Assembly (NCBI GenBank): GCA_003993805.1
Contig: RSEF01000004.1
Span: forward strand, 20,401,437-20,465,436
Reading direction: 5' to 3'
Source of the DNA: Himantopus leucocephalus
Taxonomy: Eukaryota > Chordata > Aves > Charadriiformes > Recurvirostridae
DNA: 64,000 nucleotides
Shown in pieces: positions 14,308 to 25,631 of this stretch. Numbering within the stretch: the stretch's first letter is position 1; each line of letters opens with the position of its first letter. The position numbers were made by a program, and so were the translations under genes. The notes below the pieces were generated by a model. It was not told the origin of the DNA. It saw nothing but the letters and a program-made list of their open reading frames with translations, and made no database searches.

Positions 14308-14730
14308 TAGTCCATAGACTCACAGAGCTTCAAGAGATAGGATCATTACTTCACCTGATTTCATCTTGTGTGCATTATAGGCAATTAAATTTTCAGTCAC
14401 CCCCTGTGCTGAGCCCAACACAGTGTATTTTAAAAAATCATCTAGTTCAGGAAGACAGCTTGCCTTGATCTCAGGGCGTTGAGAGCTGGAGAATTCACTG
14501 TTTCCCAGAGTGGCCTCTTCCAATTGCTGTTTAGATTCACTGTTTCAAATCGGTGTTTTAGTAGCAATTAAAACTTTTCTGGCTTCCCCTTTCAGTTCTT
14601 GAAATGCCTTTTCTGCTGTACTAGGAAATCTTCAACTGTCTTGCATTTCTTCCTAGTGAAATCCTTGTACATTGTAATGTAGGCACTTTTTAATCCTCTC
14701 ATTAACAAACTGAACATACTGGTACTTGAA
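14308..14730 (-). mobile_element. Ancient CR1 3' UTR and adjoining fragment, antisense
   Basis: This region has the same antisense CR1 layout as the element at 690-1900. CATAGACTCACAGAGCTTCAAG starts it. TCATCTTGTGTGCATTATAGGC, GAGCCCAACACAG and AGAGCTGGAGAATTCACTG follow. Next is the GTTTCCCAGAGTGGCCTCTTCCAATTGCTG stretch (the old CCTTGGTAAGTTGTTCCAATGG segment). Near the end is CATTGTAATGTAGGCACTTTTTAATCCTCTCATTAACAAACTGAACA, matching the segment just inside the 3' end of ORF2. The match is patchy, so this too is an old, inactive insertion. Edges are approximate. Confidence 0.65.
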
Positions 14731-16901
14731 TTCTTCCTCTGAGGCCTCTCCCTAGCCCTCCCAGGGGTTCTGCCTGCATCCCTTTCTCAGCTGGTGGCAA
14801 GACCAACATCTCAAGACTCAGTGACTGTAACAGTACTAGCTGCATGATTAAGGAAATTTTCACAGAATTGTGACCAAAGATGGTAAATCGAGGATTTGGC
14901 TAAGTAGGTAAAATAGCATTGACTGTGAATTCTTGTCGGATACGATTGGAGCTGGACTGTGCCTTTGCACAGGCGTAAAGAGAAGTGTTGTTCAGCACTG
15001 GATGCTGCCAAGTAGTTTAGTTAAATTTGCTGCAGTCAGCCAGTCCACATTTGGCATACAAAGAAATTGCACACAACTTGCTGAAATGTAATCACTGAGT
15101 CACATCATTGAGTGCTTAATCTCTAGGAAAGTTAACTTTTTCGGCACAGGGTAGATCACATCAGCAGGATTTTTTCTTATTTATTCCCAGGTGCTGGTAA
15201 TGCCTTCTGCTCCTCTTGCAAGAGAGATTGTGGGCAATGCTATGGGAGTTGCTTTGATGTCATATCACGTTGCTTTTACACACACATCAAAAATGCAAAA
15301 GCACAGCTTGTTTACTGTAGCTCAACACCAGGGCAAGTACACTTAAATCAAAGAACTTGCCAATACCAACATCTGAGTGTGTAGGCTTCATTATTAGACA
15401 GATCTTTGGGAGCTTTAAAACATGGTGCCATCTAACGAAGTCCTCAGACACCACAAATGGGGCTATTCCCCTTACTGTACTTGGCAGGAATCTGTTAAAT
15501 TAGTAGCTTTTCCTTTGGCAGCTGTGCTGGTAGGAATAAAATAAAAAGGCTGTGCCAGTATTTACTGACCACACAGCTGCATTCACAGGCAGAGTTACAA
15601 AGTCATTTCTTGACGTTCCTCCTGTGACAGTCACGCTCCTGCTCAGTGTTCTTAATTTCTTTGATGCCCTCTTCCCAATGTGTGATGTTCCTTTGAAACA
15701 TCACTACTTATTCATTTGACAGTTGCAATGTCAATGACAAGGAAGGAGAATAAGTGGCTGTAGCTTTGCAAAAATAAGTTGCAAGTGAGAAAGTAAAAAT
15801 CCTTGTTGAGTTCTGAATCTTCAGCTCTCTGTTCTACCCCAAGAAGTATGGGGGTTTCCATCTGAAGACCCCCAAAATGGCTTTGTGTATTTGCATCGTG
15901 TACATTAAAGGAGCGTCTTCTATCCTTCAACATTAATGCTTTTCTGACAAATCAGCAAGGAAATGGGAAGGCTATAGCCTGTAAGGCAACAGTGGTATTT
16001 TTGCTTCAGTCACTTGACTTGACATTTGTTTTTCAGAGACGCTGTCCAAAAAAAGCACTCCTGCTTCTCCCCTTAGCCTCTTTTGACTCCAAGTAGAGCT
16101 TCTCACCTGTATTTCTGTTTGCTTTCTTTGATACCTCTAAAGCCTCGCCCTGGAAGTGAGAATAGGCCTAATGGAGGAGTTTCTTGTCTGTGATTCTGCT
16201 TTGGATCTGAAAGGCAATAAAGAAGATTTTCTAAATCCCTTCTTTACTCTGTTACTTCTAACCACTTTCAAGTTAGCAATGCAGAGCACTTGCAATTAAA
16301 CCCCAGGCAGAATTTCTGATGATCCTCAGTATCCATGGGCGTTCACTATTCTGCAAACCTCCTTCGGGCTATTCAGACTAAAACTGAAGCGCTTACATGG
16401 AGGAAGATGGGGAGGAATGAGGTGACTGAGCAGGTGTGACTTACACAACTGTAAGTAGTCATAGGAGACCTTTTACCTTGTTCCTCACTCTTGGGACTTG
16501 CAGAGTTTTAACAATCAGAATGGAAGCAAGGGGTTCTAAACATAGTTGAAAGGTTTGCATATCAGGTTTCTGTTCACCTGCAACTGGATGCTCATTATCT
16601 GCTTTCAAAACACTGGCAGCTAAGCTAGCTAATGAGTTTCTTTTCTTAAGAGAAGAAAAGGAAATCAAGTTAGATTTCCCACATTATTAAATCCTGTTGA
16701 GGATTCTATTCTTAGAGTAAGAACCTGATGAAATGCAGAATTTTCAAAGTACTGGCAGTTAAGAAATAGGAAAGCAGTTACAATCTAACAAGTAGCCAGA
16801 TTGGAAGAAAATACAGGTGGACAGCTTTGTGCTTACTCAAACCCTTCCTGACAGGGAGGCAACAGGGATTTCAAATGACACTTAAGTTGTGTGAGGGGGA
16901 C

Positions 16902-16916
16902 AAAAAAAAAAAAAAA
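16902..16916. repeat. Poly-A tract, 15 A
   Basis: A run of 15 A bases followed by TTCCTTCAGGTGGGGGG. No transposon was recognised immediately upstream on the + strand, so it may be a simple low-complexity run. Confidence 0.8.
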
Positions 16917-19196
16917 TTCCTTCAGGTGGGGGGTGGTAAGGTTCTGATCATAAAGGTCAGTTCTGAAGACACAAACACAATGGAATGAGAAATGCTGTGC
17001 TTCCCTAGACTTCTTTATACTTCAGAAGGATTAGTTCAGGACACTAACACAAACGTATTTGATATTATTTTGTGTTTTGGAAAAAAAGGCAATTCAAAAT
17101 TTTTCTTTTGTCCCCTAGTGATTGACTTTATCAATTTTCTTAATAAATTGCCTCCTGAAGCACTTGTTAAGAAAGACAGCTGGTGCTGGGAGCTGCTGGT
17201 GCATCCCTGTGTATCCCAAGGAGAACATGTACAAGCTTACGATGGTACTGAGATAATAATAATAATGTTTGGTCCAAATCACAGAAGGGGTGAGACTCTG
17301 GAGCAGCTGTGCAAGTCAGTGTGAGCTTTGTGCATCTGTTGAGGGTACATATAGCCCATAAGTATGTAAACACAGTATGTGTACCTGTGAGTGCATAAAT
17401 TCCAAAGGAACTGTCAATAAGAGTGTCAGTGCACTCTTACTAATAGCCTGCTAATTGTTTGCTGGTTTCTATTGATCTTTAAATTGCATAAAGTCAAGAT
17501 CAATTTCCTGAGTAATGCCTCTGACATTTGTAAGCAGTACCCGATATAATAATTGATCTTAGGTCATCTTGTCAGGGACTGACAACATTGTAAATGTCCA
17601 CTGATCAATACATTCCCAAATAGTGCTTTAGTGATACCTCTTGGAAGAAGCTGTATGTCTCATAGAAGCTATATGCACTGCAGGAGCTTTTCTGAAAGCA
17701 TAGAAAGAAGGGTCCTCTTTTCCTTCTCTGACCCTCACATGCATCCATCCAGTCCCCGTAGAGTTGTTGCTTTTCCCTGCGTCTGTAAGAAATGCAGCGC
17801 CTGTATTTAAGAGCTAGCATCCTTTGGGAAAACAGCTTGGTGGGAATTCTAATGAAGTATGTTCAAAAAAACACACATTCCGGTTTGGATTAGGTAGTAA
17901 ATTGCATTACACTTTCGTGTGGGCTGCTTGTGGTAATTTTCCCAAGCAACACTGTCTTTGCATGACCCCCCCTAGGACTTCCTTATCCTCAGCCATCCAG
18001 TCTGGCAATGAAGAGAGAGGGATCAGTCGCAATTCCTTCCTTACACCCATTACCCAACCCCAAGCTGAGAGAGCGTTATCTGATTCTCTGCCAACTGTAC
18101 TTCCTTGAAGGGAGCTGAAACGTGTTATTCTTTTCTACTATTGCCAACCCAAAGAGTTAAAAGAAAACAGAAGTCAGGCTCCAAAAATACATGAGATAGT
18201 TTTAAAATACATATAAATGCCAGAATGGTCTTCAGGCATTTTTGGGCACTTCATCATACTTGAATTAGATCACTGAACTTCAGTTTTCTCTATAACCATC
18301 AGTATAAAACCGAGCATTCTCCTCCAGATCCGTGCCGCAAGGAGGCAAAGCATTAGAGCACTAGTCCTTGCAAAACCTTATAAAGCAGGGTCCCACAGTA
18401 CAATTGCAAGAGCGGACGCTGGCGCTTTTCCATCTTCTGAAGTTTCAGTGTTATCGGCTGCTCAGCAGAGAATATGATTTAAAGCAAAGTTGTTTCTGCC
18501 CTTCAGCTTGAGCTTGTCCCCAGCTCTGGCTGGGTTGGAAAGGTGGGTGAAGGAGACGGTATGTGTCTGAGGTACCCGAGAGTGTTAAGGGAGGATCTAG
18601 GCATGGTGCTGTCCCAGCCTGCCTCTTCCCCTTGTTCTCTCCTTTGGACCTAATGGTTTCTTTTTCAACTAATGGAAGAAGTTCAGTAAGATTTGCAAAT
18701 GGAAAAATTACTCCAGCCTATATATAGCATAAACTAACTATAGTATAAACTCAATCAGACGCTGTTCTTGTAGCAGAAAGCTCTTCTCGTTTGAGAGGGA
18801 GGCATTGGGGTGCACTGAGGACAGGACCTTGGCTCTTGGTCTCCACTTGTTTTTTTCAGTCCCCTTTGAAGTTCTTTTGCTTTGTGTCTTTCCTGCAGTA
18901 AATATCAAAAGCCAGAGTGGGTTTTGGCCGATATCATTAAGATAAGCAATAGGCAGTTGTATGCTGAGCAGCCTCCTGCTCCCTGTGGTCACAAAGTAAC
19001 CTTAGCAGCAGCCTGTACTTCACTACCACTGCCCGATTGACTGCTGCTATCCCTTTTAATCCCTTCTGTCATTTGAATAACCTTGCTGAAGCCAACAGAT
19101 TTAATTGTGTCTAGCTTACCTCAGGATACTGCTTGCACTTGTCCTCTTGGGATCAGCACTATGGAGATTTGGGTCCGAAAAGAATCCCATAATATA

Positions 19197-19380
19197 GAGC
19201 TCAGAGGGTTGTGGTTAGTGGTGCAGAGTTGAGTTGNNNNNNNNNNNNNNNNNNNNNNNNNNNNNNNNNNNNNNNNNNNNNNNNNNNNNNNNNNNNNNNN
19301 NNNNNNNNNNNNNNNNNNNNNNNNNNNNNNNNNNNNAGATGATCTCCAGAGGTCCCTTCCAATCCTGACCATTCTGTGAG
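19197..19380 (+). mobile_element. CR1 LINE (5'-truncated, interior lost in assembly gap)
   Basis: Both sides of a 100-N gap belong to one CR1 in sense orientation. On the left, 19199-19234 translates as AQRVVVSGAELS, the CR1 reverse-transcriptase motif usually seen just before the conserved GVPQGSVLGP block. On the right, 19337-19380 (GATGATCTCCAGAGGTCCCTTCC, then ATTCTGTGA) is the CR1 3' UTR end. The missing interior should include the rest of ORF2 from that motif to the stop plus part of the 3' UTR. That is around a kilobase by general knowledge of CR1 layout, far more than 100 bases. The clean motif suggests a younger copy than the antisense CR1 remnants at 690 and 14308. Confidence 0.85.
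19237..19336. other. Assembly gap of exactly 100 N
   Basis: One hundred consecutive undetermined bases. The round number indicates a placeholder for a gap of unknown size. Its position inside a CR1 explains why assembly failed here. Confidence 0.98.
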
Positions 19381-21324
19381 GTTGAAATGCCCCATATAGG
19401 AAATGGTCCCACTTGCCCCCAGGTGGAAGGTCCCTGCTGAGGAAGGTCTATGTGAAAATTTTGCACCATCTATGAAGAACATGGTAGCAATGCATTGACT
19501 CTCTGCTACCTTCCAGAAGTGGTTAAATAACAGCCACATGCTCATGATAGGGAGACGAGACTAAAGTGGGTCAAAACCTATGGAAATTCCTGGGTTTCCG
19601 CAATCTCATGCAAAGGGGAGGAACTTTCAAAGCAGTGGTGATTTGCACATAGGCCGTGTTCTCTCTAAATGAGAATATTTTTTCTGCTTGCCTTTTTATT
19701 TTTTAAAGTCTTAGAAGAGGCTGTATTAGGCTCCTGCCCATCCCACACAAGCACCCAGTTACAGAATCAAAGCCTGTCATTCTGACTCCTCATTATGGTA
19801 AAAGTGTTGCTGCTGTACATAACAGAACAAGCGAATGCATCAAGAAAGACAAAGCTAACTTACTTGGACTTAAAGACCTATCTCTAGGAAATGCTAGAAT
19901 GACAGAAACCAGACATACTGCAAAAGCAGTAAGATTCTTTTCTTTTCACCTTTTATTCCTTCCTTAAAAGCAAATTAGGTTTCAAAACACAAGGATCATT
20001 ATAACTGGTCACTGGCCTTCAATTTTGACTGAACAACCATAACTGCTTGAATTGTTAACAAGCGCTCTGACAAACAGGAATAGCTAAATACGTGGAAAAT
20101 TCCTCCAACAAGAAGTTAATGGATACTAACGATAACTATGAAAAATAGTATGTCTTCTGCTGACACGCTATGTGCAGGACTGGTTTCTCATTACTACAAG
20201 CCAAGTCATGTAGAACTTGCAGTTTGCCCTTTACCATAATTTATATCCACTAACGCTTGAAACAGATTCATAAAAAATGGCAACCAATCCATATCTATTA
20301 TGTTTTATGTTTGGGTGAAGAATATGGGTATTACTTTTATTAAGTTTCATGAAATATCTGCTCTTATATTCAAAGTGATAGATGGCTCTGCCAAAGTTTT
20401 TTTTTAGGTGGGTTAGGGGTAGCGTACAGAAGGAGGGGGTGCTAAAGGAGAGAAGAGAAGGATGTTGGGTATGATTTTTATCTTACTGAGGACAAAGAAG
20501 CCATAAACCCTTCTTGCCTTGGGGGAAGTACATGCAAGACTTTCTGGCATAGCCAGAGCTATCTATAACAGGACAATATTTTCTGCAAGGCTTCTTAAAC
20601 GCATTTTGCCAAAGTAAATTGATCCTGACAGAAGCCTTTCTGTCACCGCTACGTTCTCTCTTGAGCAGAACTTGCCAGCTATGCTGACATTTGCCAGATT
20701 TACAAATCTCTGCTGGGAACTGGACAGGGTCTTTGTGATATTAGATGTCGGAGTATGTAGCTCTACCACTCTTCCAAACTATATCTACTATTGAATGCAG
20801 GGACTGCGGATAGCTTATACCTTCCTAATCACTACTTCAAAAATATAACTTTGTCACAGAAGTATTTTCCCCAGGAACAGGTAAAATAAGCTAGAAGGTC
20901 TGCATTTGATTGCCTTATTAATCTGTCATTGTCTTTCCTCTTTTAAAAAATTGGCTGTATACATAGCCAGCACTTAAAAAATCTGCAAGCCCTGGAGAGG
21001 ATGGTATAGATGCATTACTTACAAGCTTCCTAAAAAGAGGAGTCATAGGGCTGAAAACAGGTGCTGATCTCTGTAGCGGTGCCAATGCGTGCACAAGGCT
21101 GTCAAACCAGTCCACAGAGGAGGAGGAGGCATAGCTGCTGAGGGCACGCTCTGCTCCCTTTGTGTCTTCGGTTTTACACCACAGCTTTTCTGAGCAGTGG
21201 ATCAGAGATTACAGAGCATTTCCCATCCCCAGTCGCACAGATACTCAGCCTCTTTCCAAATGCAGTCTCACCAAAGCACAAGTTAATGGGCACTGTGTAA
21301 GGATCAGTAAGAACACCATTATGA

Positions 21325-21382
21325 GCAGGGATAGGGAGAGATGGTCTTGATGACCCATTCCGGCCTTAAAAATCTATGATGC
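21325..21382 (+). mobile_element. Old CR1 3' end
   Basis: The sequence AGATGGTCTTGATGACCC followed by TTCCGGCCTTAAAAATCTATGA is the 3' terminal signature of older CR1 subfamilies (ending CCTTAAAATCTATGA rather than the avian ATTCTATG repeats). Only the last 60 bases or so are recognisable. It lies about 500 bases upstream of another CR1 end of a different subfamily. Confidence 0.6.
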
Positions 21383-21894
21383 CTGCAGAAAGCCCAGTGC
21401 GGCTAACAGAGGAACAAACCAGCATTAGACGAGTGAACTCCTGCTTGTTAGTAAAACAACATAGATTAAGTAGCAGGAGAGAGGTTCAATTTTCAGCTTG
21501 AATCATACTGGTTTAGAGAGGCAGTATACTATGTGATAGACTCCTGCAGATTTCCAAGACCTCTTTTTTTGAATCAACCTGAGCATCAGTATGCTCAATT
21601 CTTGTTCTCTACCCATTGTGTAATTTCACAGACTGCCCCCGTTATTCTAATTTTACACCACAATGTGTGGAAAATTCAGGTCAGTGTCCTACAAAAACGC
21701 AGCAATAATAGGGTTGCTGTATGTGAAGTTGTTTAAGGAAATAAGCAAGGCAACATGCAACATCAGTGAGTGTCCTGGCACTGCTGACATGGGGAGTGTG
21801 CAGAACAGTCTAGTATTTGCACAAATAAAGCTTAAATTTGTGTTTTCTTGCAAAATACAAGGTGAATAAATAAGTCACTAAGTGTTTTTTCAAA

Positions 21895-22102
21895 GTCATA
21901 AAGCCCTATGGTATCTAGCACCCTAATCTGGCAAATTGGAATAATCTGACCAGGGAAGTTGTGGATTCCTCATCATTGAACACTTCTAAGATTCAGCTGG
22001 GCAGGGAGCTGGACCATCTTGTCTAGACCGTGCTCTCACCCAGAAAGGTTGGATCAGTTGATCCTTGAGGTCCCTTCCAATCTGGTATTCTATGATTCTA
22101 TG
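21895..22102 (+). mobile_element. CR1 LINE 3' fragment with ATTCTATG tail
   Basis: About 200 bases of CR1 3' end in sense orientation: GACCAGGGAAGTTGTGGATTCC near 21949, GGGAGCTGGACCATCTTG near 22004, then TTGATCCTTGAGGTCCCTTCC near 22058. It ends in two copies of ATTCTATG at about 22087-22102, the terminal repeat that defines CR1 in birds. It is 5'-truncated, as most CR1 copies are, and non-coding. Confidence 0.92.
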
Positions 22103-22388
22103 AAATGCATGTATGTGTACTTAACGTGGTCAGTGTTTCAAACTGCTCATGTGTGTTAGCATTTGGAGTATTCGCTTTAAACTGCTAAGGGGAAACTGCT
22201 TGATAATTATTGAGATTGTAATGGGAACACGCATTCTTGGGAGAGCACTTTCTGAATCATTTACACATTGGGTCACCTTTATTAATTGTATGGAAGATAT
22301 ATAGTTAATGACAGATGCTCACTGTGTATTTGGGCCATCCTGCAATATCAAAAGAGTTCCCATTATTGTAGGTTAGCTGAGATTTAGC

Positions 22389-22415
22389 TGTGCCTAGTCC
22401 CTGTGCCTAGTCCCT
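22389..22415. repeat. Short tandem duplication, two 13-bp copies
   Basis: The unit CTGTGCCTAGTCC occurs twice in a row, followed by a partial third copy. It looks like a small slippage event. Confidence 0.85.
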
Positions 22416-25400
22416 GTTCTACAGCTTTTCTAAGGGAAGGCTAGAGTCAAAAGCAAGTCATCAAGTATGTTATTCAAGCTCCCATACACATGTTTTTGTG
22501 CGTTGCAGGTGTGTGTGTGCGCGTTTAAAGGGTCTATACAAAATTTACTGCAGTAGACTCAAGGCCAAGATCGAGCGGAGTGCCTTGCAAATCTTTGAAG
22601 GTAATCTTCAAATCTTCTGAAGCCTGTAGCATCTATTTTATGAGTATCAACTGGATTGAGACTTTTCTCATGTATTTTTATCTTTTTTCTTAATAAAAAG
22701 ATAATTTTCTGCAAGGCATCATTTAAAGAATTGAGGGGTTTACTAGCTAAATCTATTAACTCTGTACTACTCTGGGATAAAAGCATGAGTTTACATGGGA
22801 CCAGAAGTAAGGAATGGTGCATTGTTCTGCAAGATGAAGACAGAATTACAAGGCCAGGTCCTCTGAGGCTGGACCTCTTGCTCTAAGGAGAGAGTACATT
22901 TCATAGAGTAGATGAGTGCTCTTTTAGAAAGATAATAGTTGCAAAACTTCCCACAATGCTTCCGGAACTTGCTTTTAAAAGCAGCTGTTAGAAGCAGTCC
23001 ATGGACCAACAGAGCTAGGCAATTGCTTTTCTCTTTGAAGCAGAGCCCCGATCTTTCCCCTTCGTTGCTCTCCTGCACGGATGAAGGGTAAGGAGCAGCC
23101 TGTGGGACTGCTGATACAGTTGGTTGTGCAAGTCCATGCCAGATCATTTCTTGGGCATCAAGGAATATGACAAGATGAACCAGCAGTGGTGATAATACAC
23201 TGGCACCTCGCTGGTTTGCTTGATACTTCTCTGGTTACCAGTGACTTAAAGAGCTGTTTCCACAGGCCTTGAAGTCACTGTTTTCTGCGGCACCTTGGCC
23301 TGCTTTCTTCTTGCTTGATAGAATTGTTAAACAAGAATCATTGATCCTAAGTCTCTTTGTCACCTCTTGGTTTATGGTTAAGAGCATTTACCATGTGCTT
23401 CCAAGCCTGGATACGTCCTGTTCTTGGAGGCTGGTTCTTTCATATCTTTGGGATGCCTCCCTGAACCCCTCTCCGATAATCATTTCCTCAGGCTGTGGCT
23501 TGTAAGCAAATCCATGCTTGCCTGCTGAGACATTGTGGGGAACCCTTCCAAAGCTTTGCCAACAGTTTGAAGGAGGAAGGTCTCTGGTGATAAATGAGGA
23601 GATGTAGAAACATTGGGTAAAGTAGAGACAGTGTCCCACAAGAAAGCCTGCCTGCTTTCGTCTTCCTTCTCTATCCCATAGCCAAATGGCTGTAGGGATA
23701 AATCAGGTGTTGTGTGCTTTGGTGCTTCCATAAGTGTCCTTGAACTCAGGCTGTGTCTTTAGACCCATATCCTGAGGTACCATTTTTAACACTTTAAAAA
23801 GTTAAATATTAGCAATCAGCACAAAACGGAGTTTTGGCTAGCAACCCTCAATTCAAGAAGGCAGCAGCCTGATTTGGTCTGCCTGGGTCAGGACTGAGAT
23901 TCCAAATCCCAGCACTAGTCACTACCTTTTAAGATTTAAGCATCGCTTGGACTGAAAAATTGCTTTTTAAAGTGAAAATCTGGTATGAGAGCATCTTGCT
24001 GGAGTTCCAGCAGGAACAGGGGAAAGAGGTGCATCTTGTGTGCATGTAACAGAAAAAAATTGAGGGGATGATTCATGTGTCCTAATCATTGCTTGTTGTA
24101 AAACAGATCTTGGGCTGCTGGAGGGGTGTGGTGGTGTGCCGGTGTATATACCCAAGGAAGATCTTGGGGGCAGAACGGTGCTTTTTTTCTTTTCAGAAGG
24201 GTACTGGGGGGCTCTCAAGTTGGCATCCAGCCCAGTGCTCTTCCTCTCTCTTTGGGAGCAGATTGTTTGGCGGAACAAACTCTAGAGGAAAGGAAGAACA
24301 GCAGCAGCAGGGGAGTCTGTGTGCTTCTGTAAAGCAGATTCAGGTGTTGAACTTAAAGATTCTGGCCAGCCCTGGGAGAGTGGTTTCCATGGTTAACTTT
24401 CTCTTCTGTGTTTCTGATTTTTCTTTTCATTATGTTTGAAATTGGGAGCGCTTTGTTCAACATTAGTAGCCAATGGCAGTAAGCTGTAGAGATGAGACTT
24501 TGCAGAGATATACGGCAAGGGAAAAGAAGAGATGTGAGAAATTGAAATGACAAGGTTGCATCGCTGACTAGTGATGTGGAGGAAGGAAATTTTTACTCAG
24601 TGTGCTTTGATGAGTAGTTAGAAGAGGAGACCATAGTAGGCAGGGAAGTGTTTAGAGGCCATGTTGGCATGTCTGGAGCACATCTGGTGTAAAACAAAAG
24701 AAAATTGAATCATTTCTGTTTTAAATGAGTGTATTTGGGAGATTATTATTATCCCTTTTTCAGGATGGAGACATCTGAGCATATTTTCATTTGGGAGGGA
24801 CCCAGTATCAACTGCCGACTGCATCTGTGTGTCTGCATATGGGAAGTGAACTACTAGCATGACTCACGGCAGTTCCATCTGTCACCTGTGATCACAGCAG
24901 GTCTCACTACTCAGGTTTTTATGTAGAGTCGAATCCACTGAAAGTGTGATCGTGCTTTTGAGATCTTCCCGTTCAAAGTCTGTTTGCAACCAAAAGCTTT
25001 GTTGCCTCAACTGTCCTCATATGGCTTCTCTTCCTCTCTGTTCAGCTGTGGTCCCAAAGTGCAAACAATGCATTTTTCTGTTTGGGAGCAAACATATATT
25101 ATCATTTTATTAAGAAAATACTTTGCCATCACAGAAAACTAGGCTTTTCCAGAAATTTAGCGTATTGAAAATGAAAGATTTATGGGGCTGTTGGGGGAGT
25201 TAAGATATTTTTGATTGAGCTAAAATGGGCCCCATCATGCTCTGGAGTGACTTGTGCTTCTGGCGTTTATCTCACTTACCCCAGCCCCTATTTCATACTT
25301 TGAGGGACATATTAGAACAACTGTGCAAAAGGACACCTTCCCTTTACACGTGGGTAGAAGAAGAGACCAAGGGAGAGAGGCTGGGCATGTCTGTATGGAT

Positions 25401-25611
25401 GAATACACACCATCAGGTGTCTGCGGTACCCGCTGCAGGTGGGTGCAGCTTTGTTGCAGCCAGCCAGCCGTTGGCAAAGCTGTCAGCCCAGCAGATAAGT
25501 CCTGCCAGATGCTCAGGTTTCACTGCATATGATCAGAGCCTCTGAACCAAGGCTGGTTTGCACAAAAGGCAGGTGACCGTCAGGGTTGGTGAACTCTGCG
25601 TAGTAAACACG

Positions 25612-25631
25612 CACCCACCCACCCACCCCCC
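25612..25631. repeat. (CACC)n simple repeat
   Basis: About 20 bases of CACC units ending in a C run. The opposite strand is a G-rich repeat with four GGG runs, which could form a G-quadruplex, but it is short and has no other context. Confidence 0.8.

Noticed and set aside
24729..24800. Possible second MIR core (TTATTATTATCCC, then CAGGATGGAGACATCTGAG)
   Set aside because: Only about 40 bases look similar and the diagnostic downstream segment is absent, so chance is likely.
25612..25631. Possible G-quadruplex on the - strand
   Set aside because: The sequence allows it, but the repeat is short and intronic with no promoter or other feature nearby, so no function can be argued.
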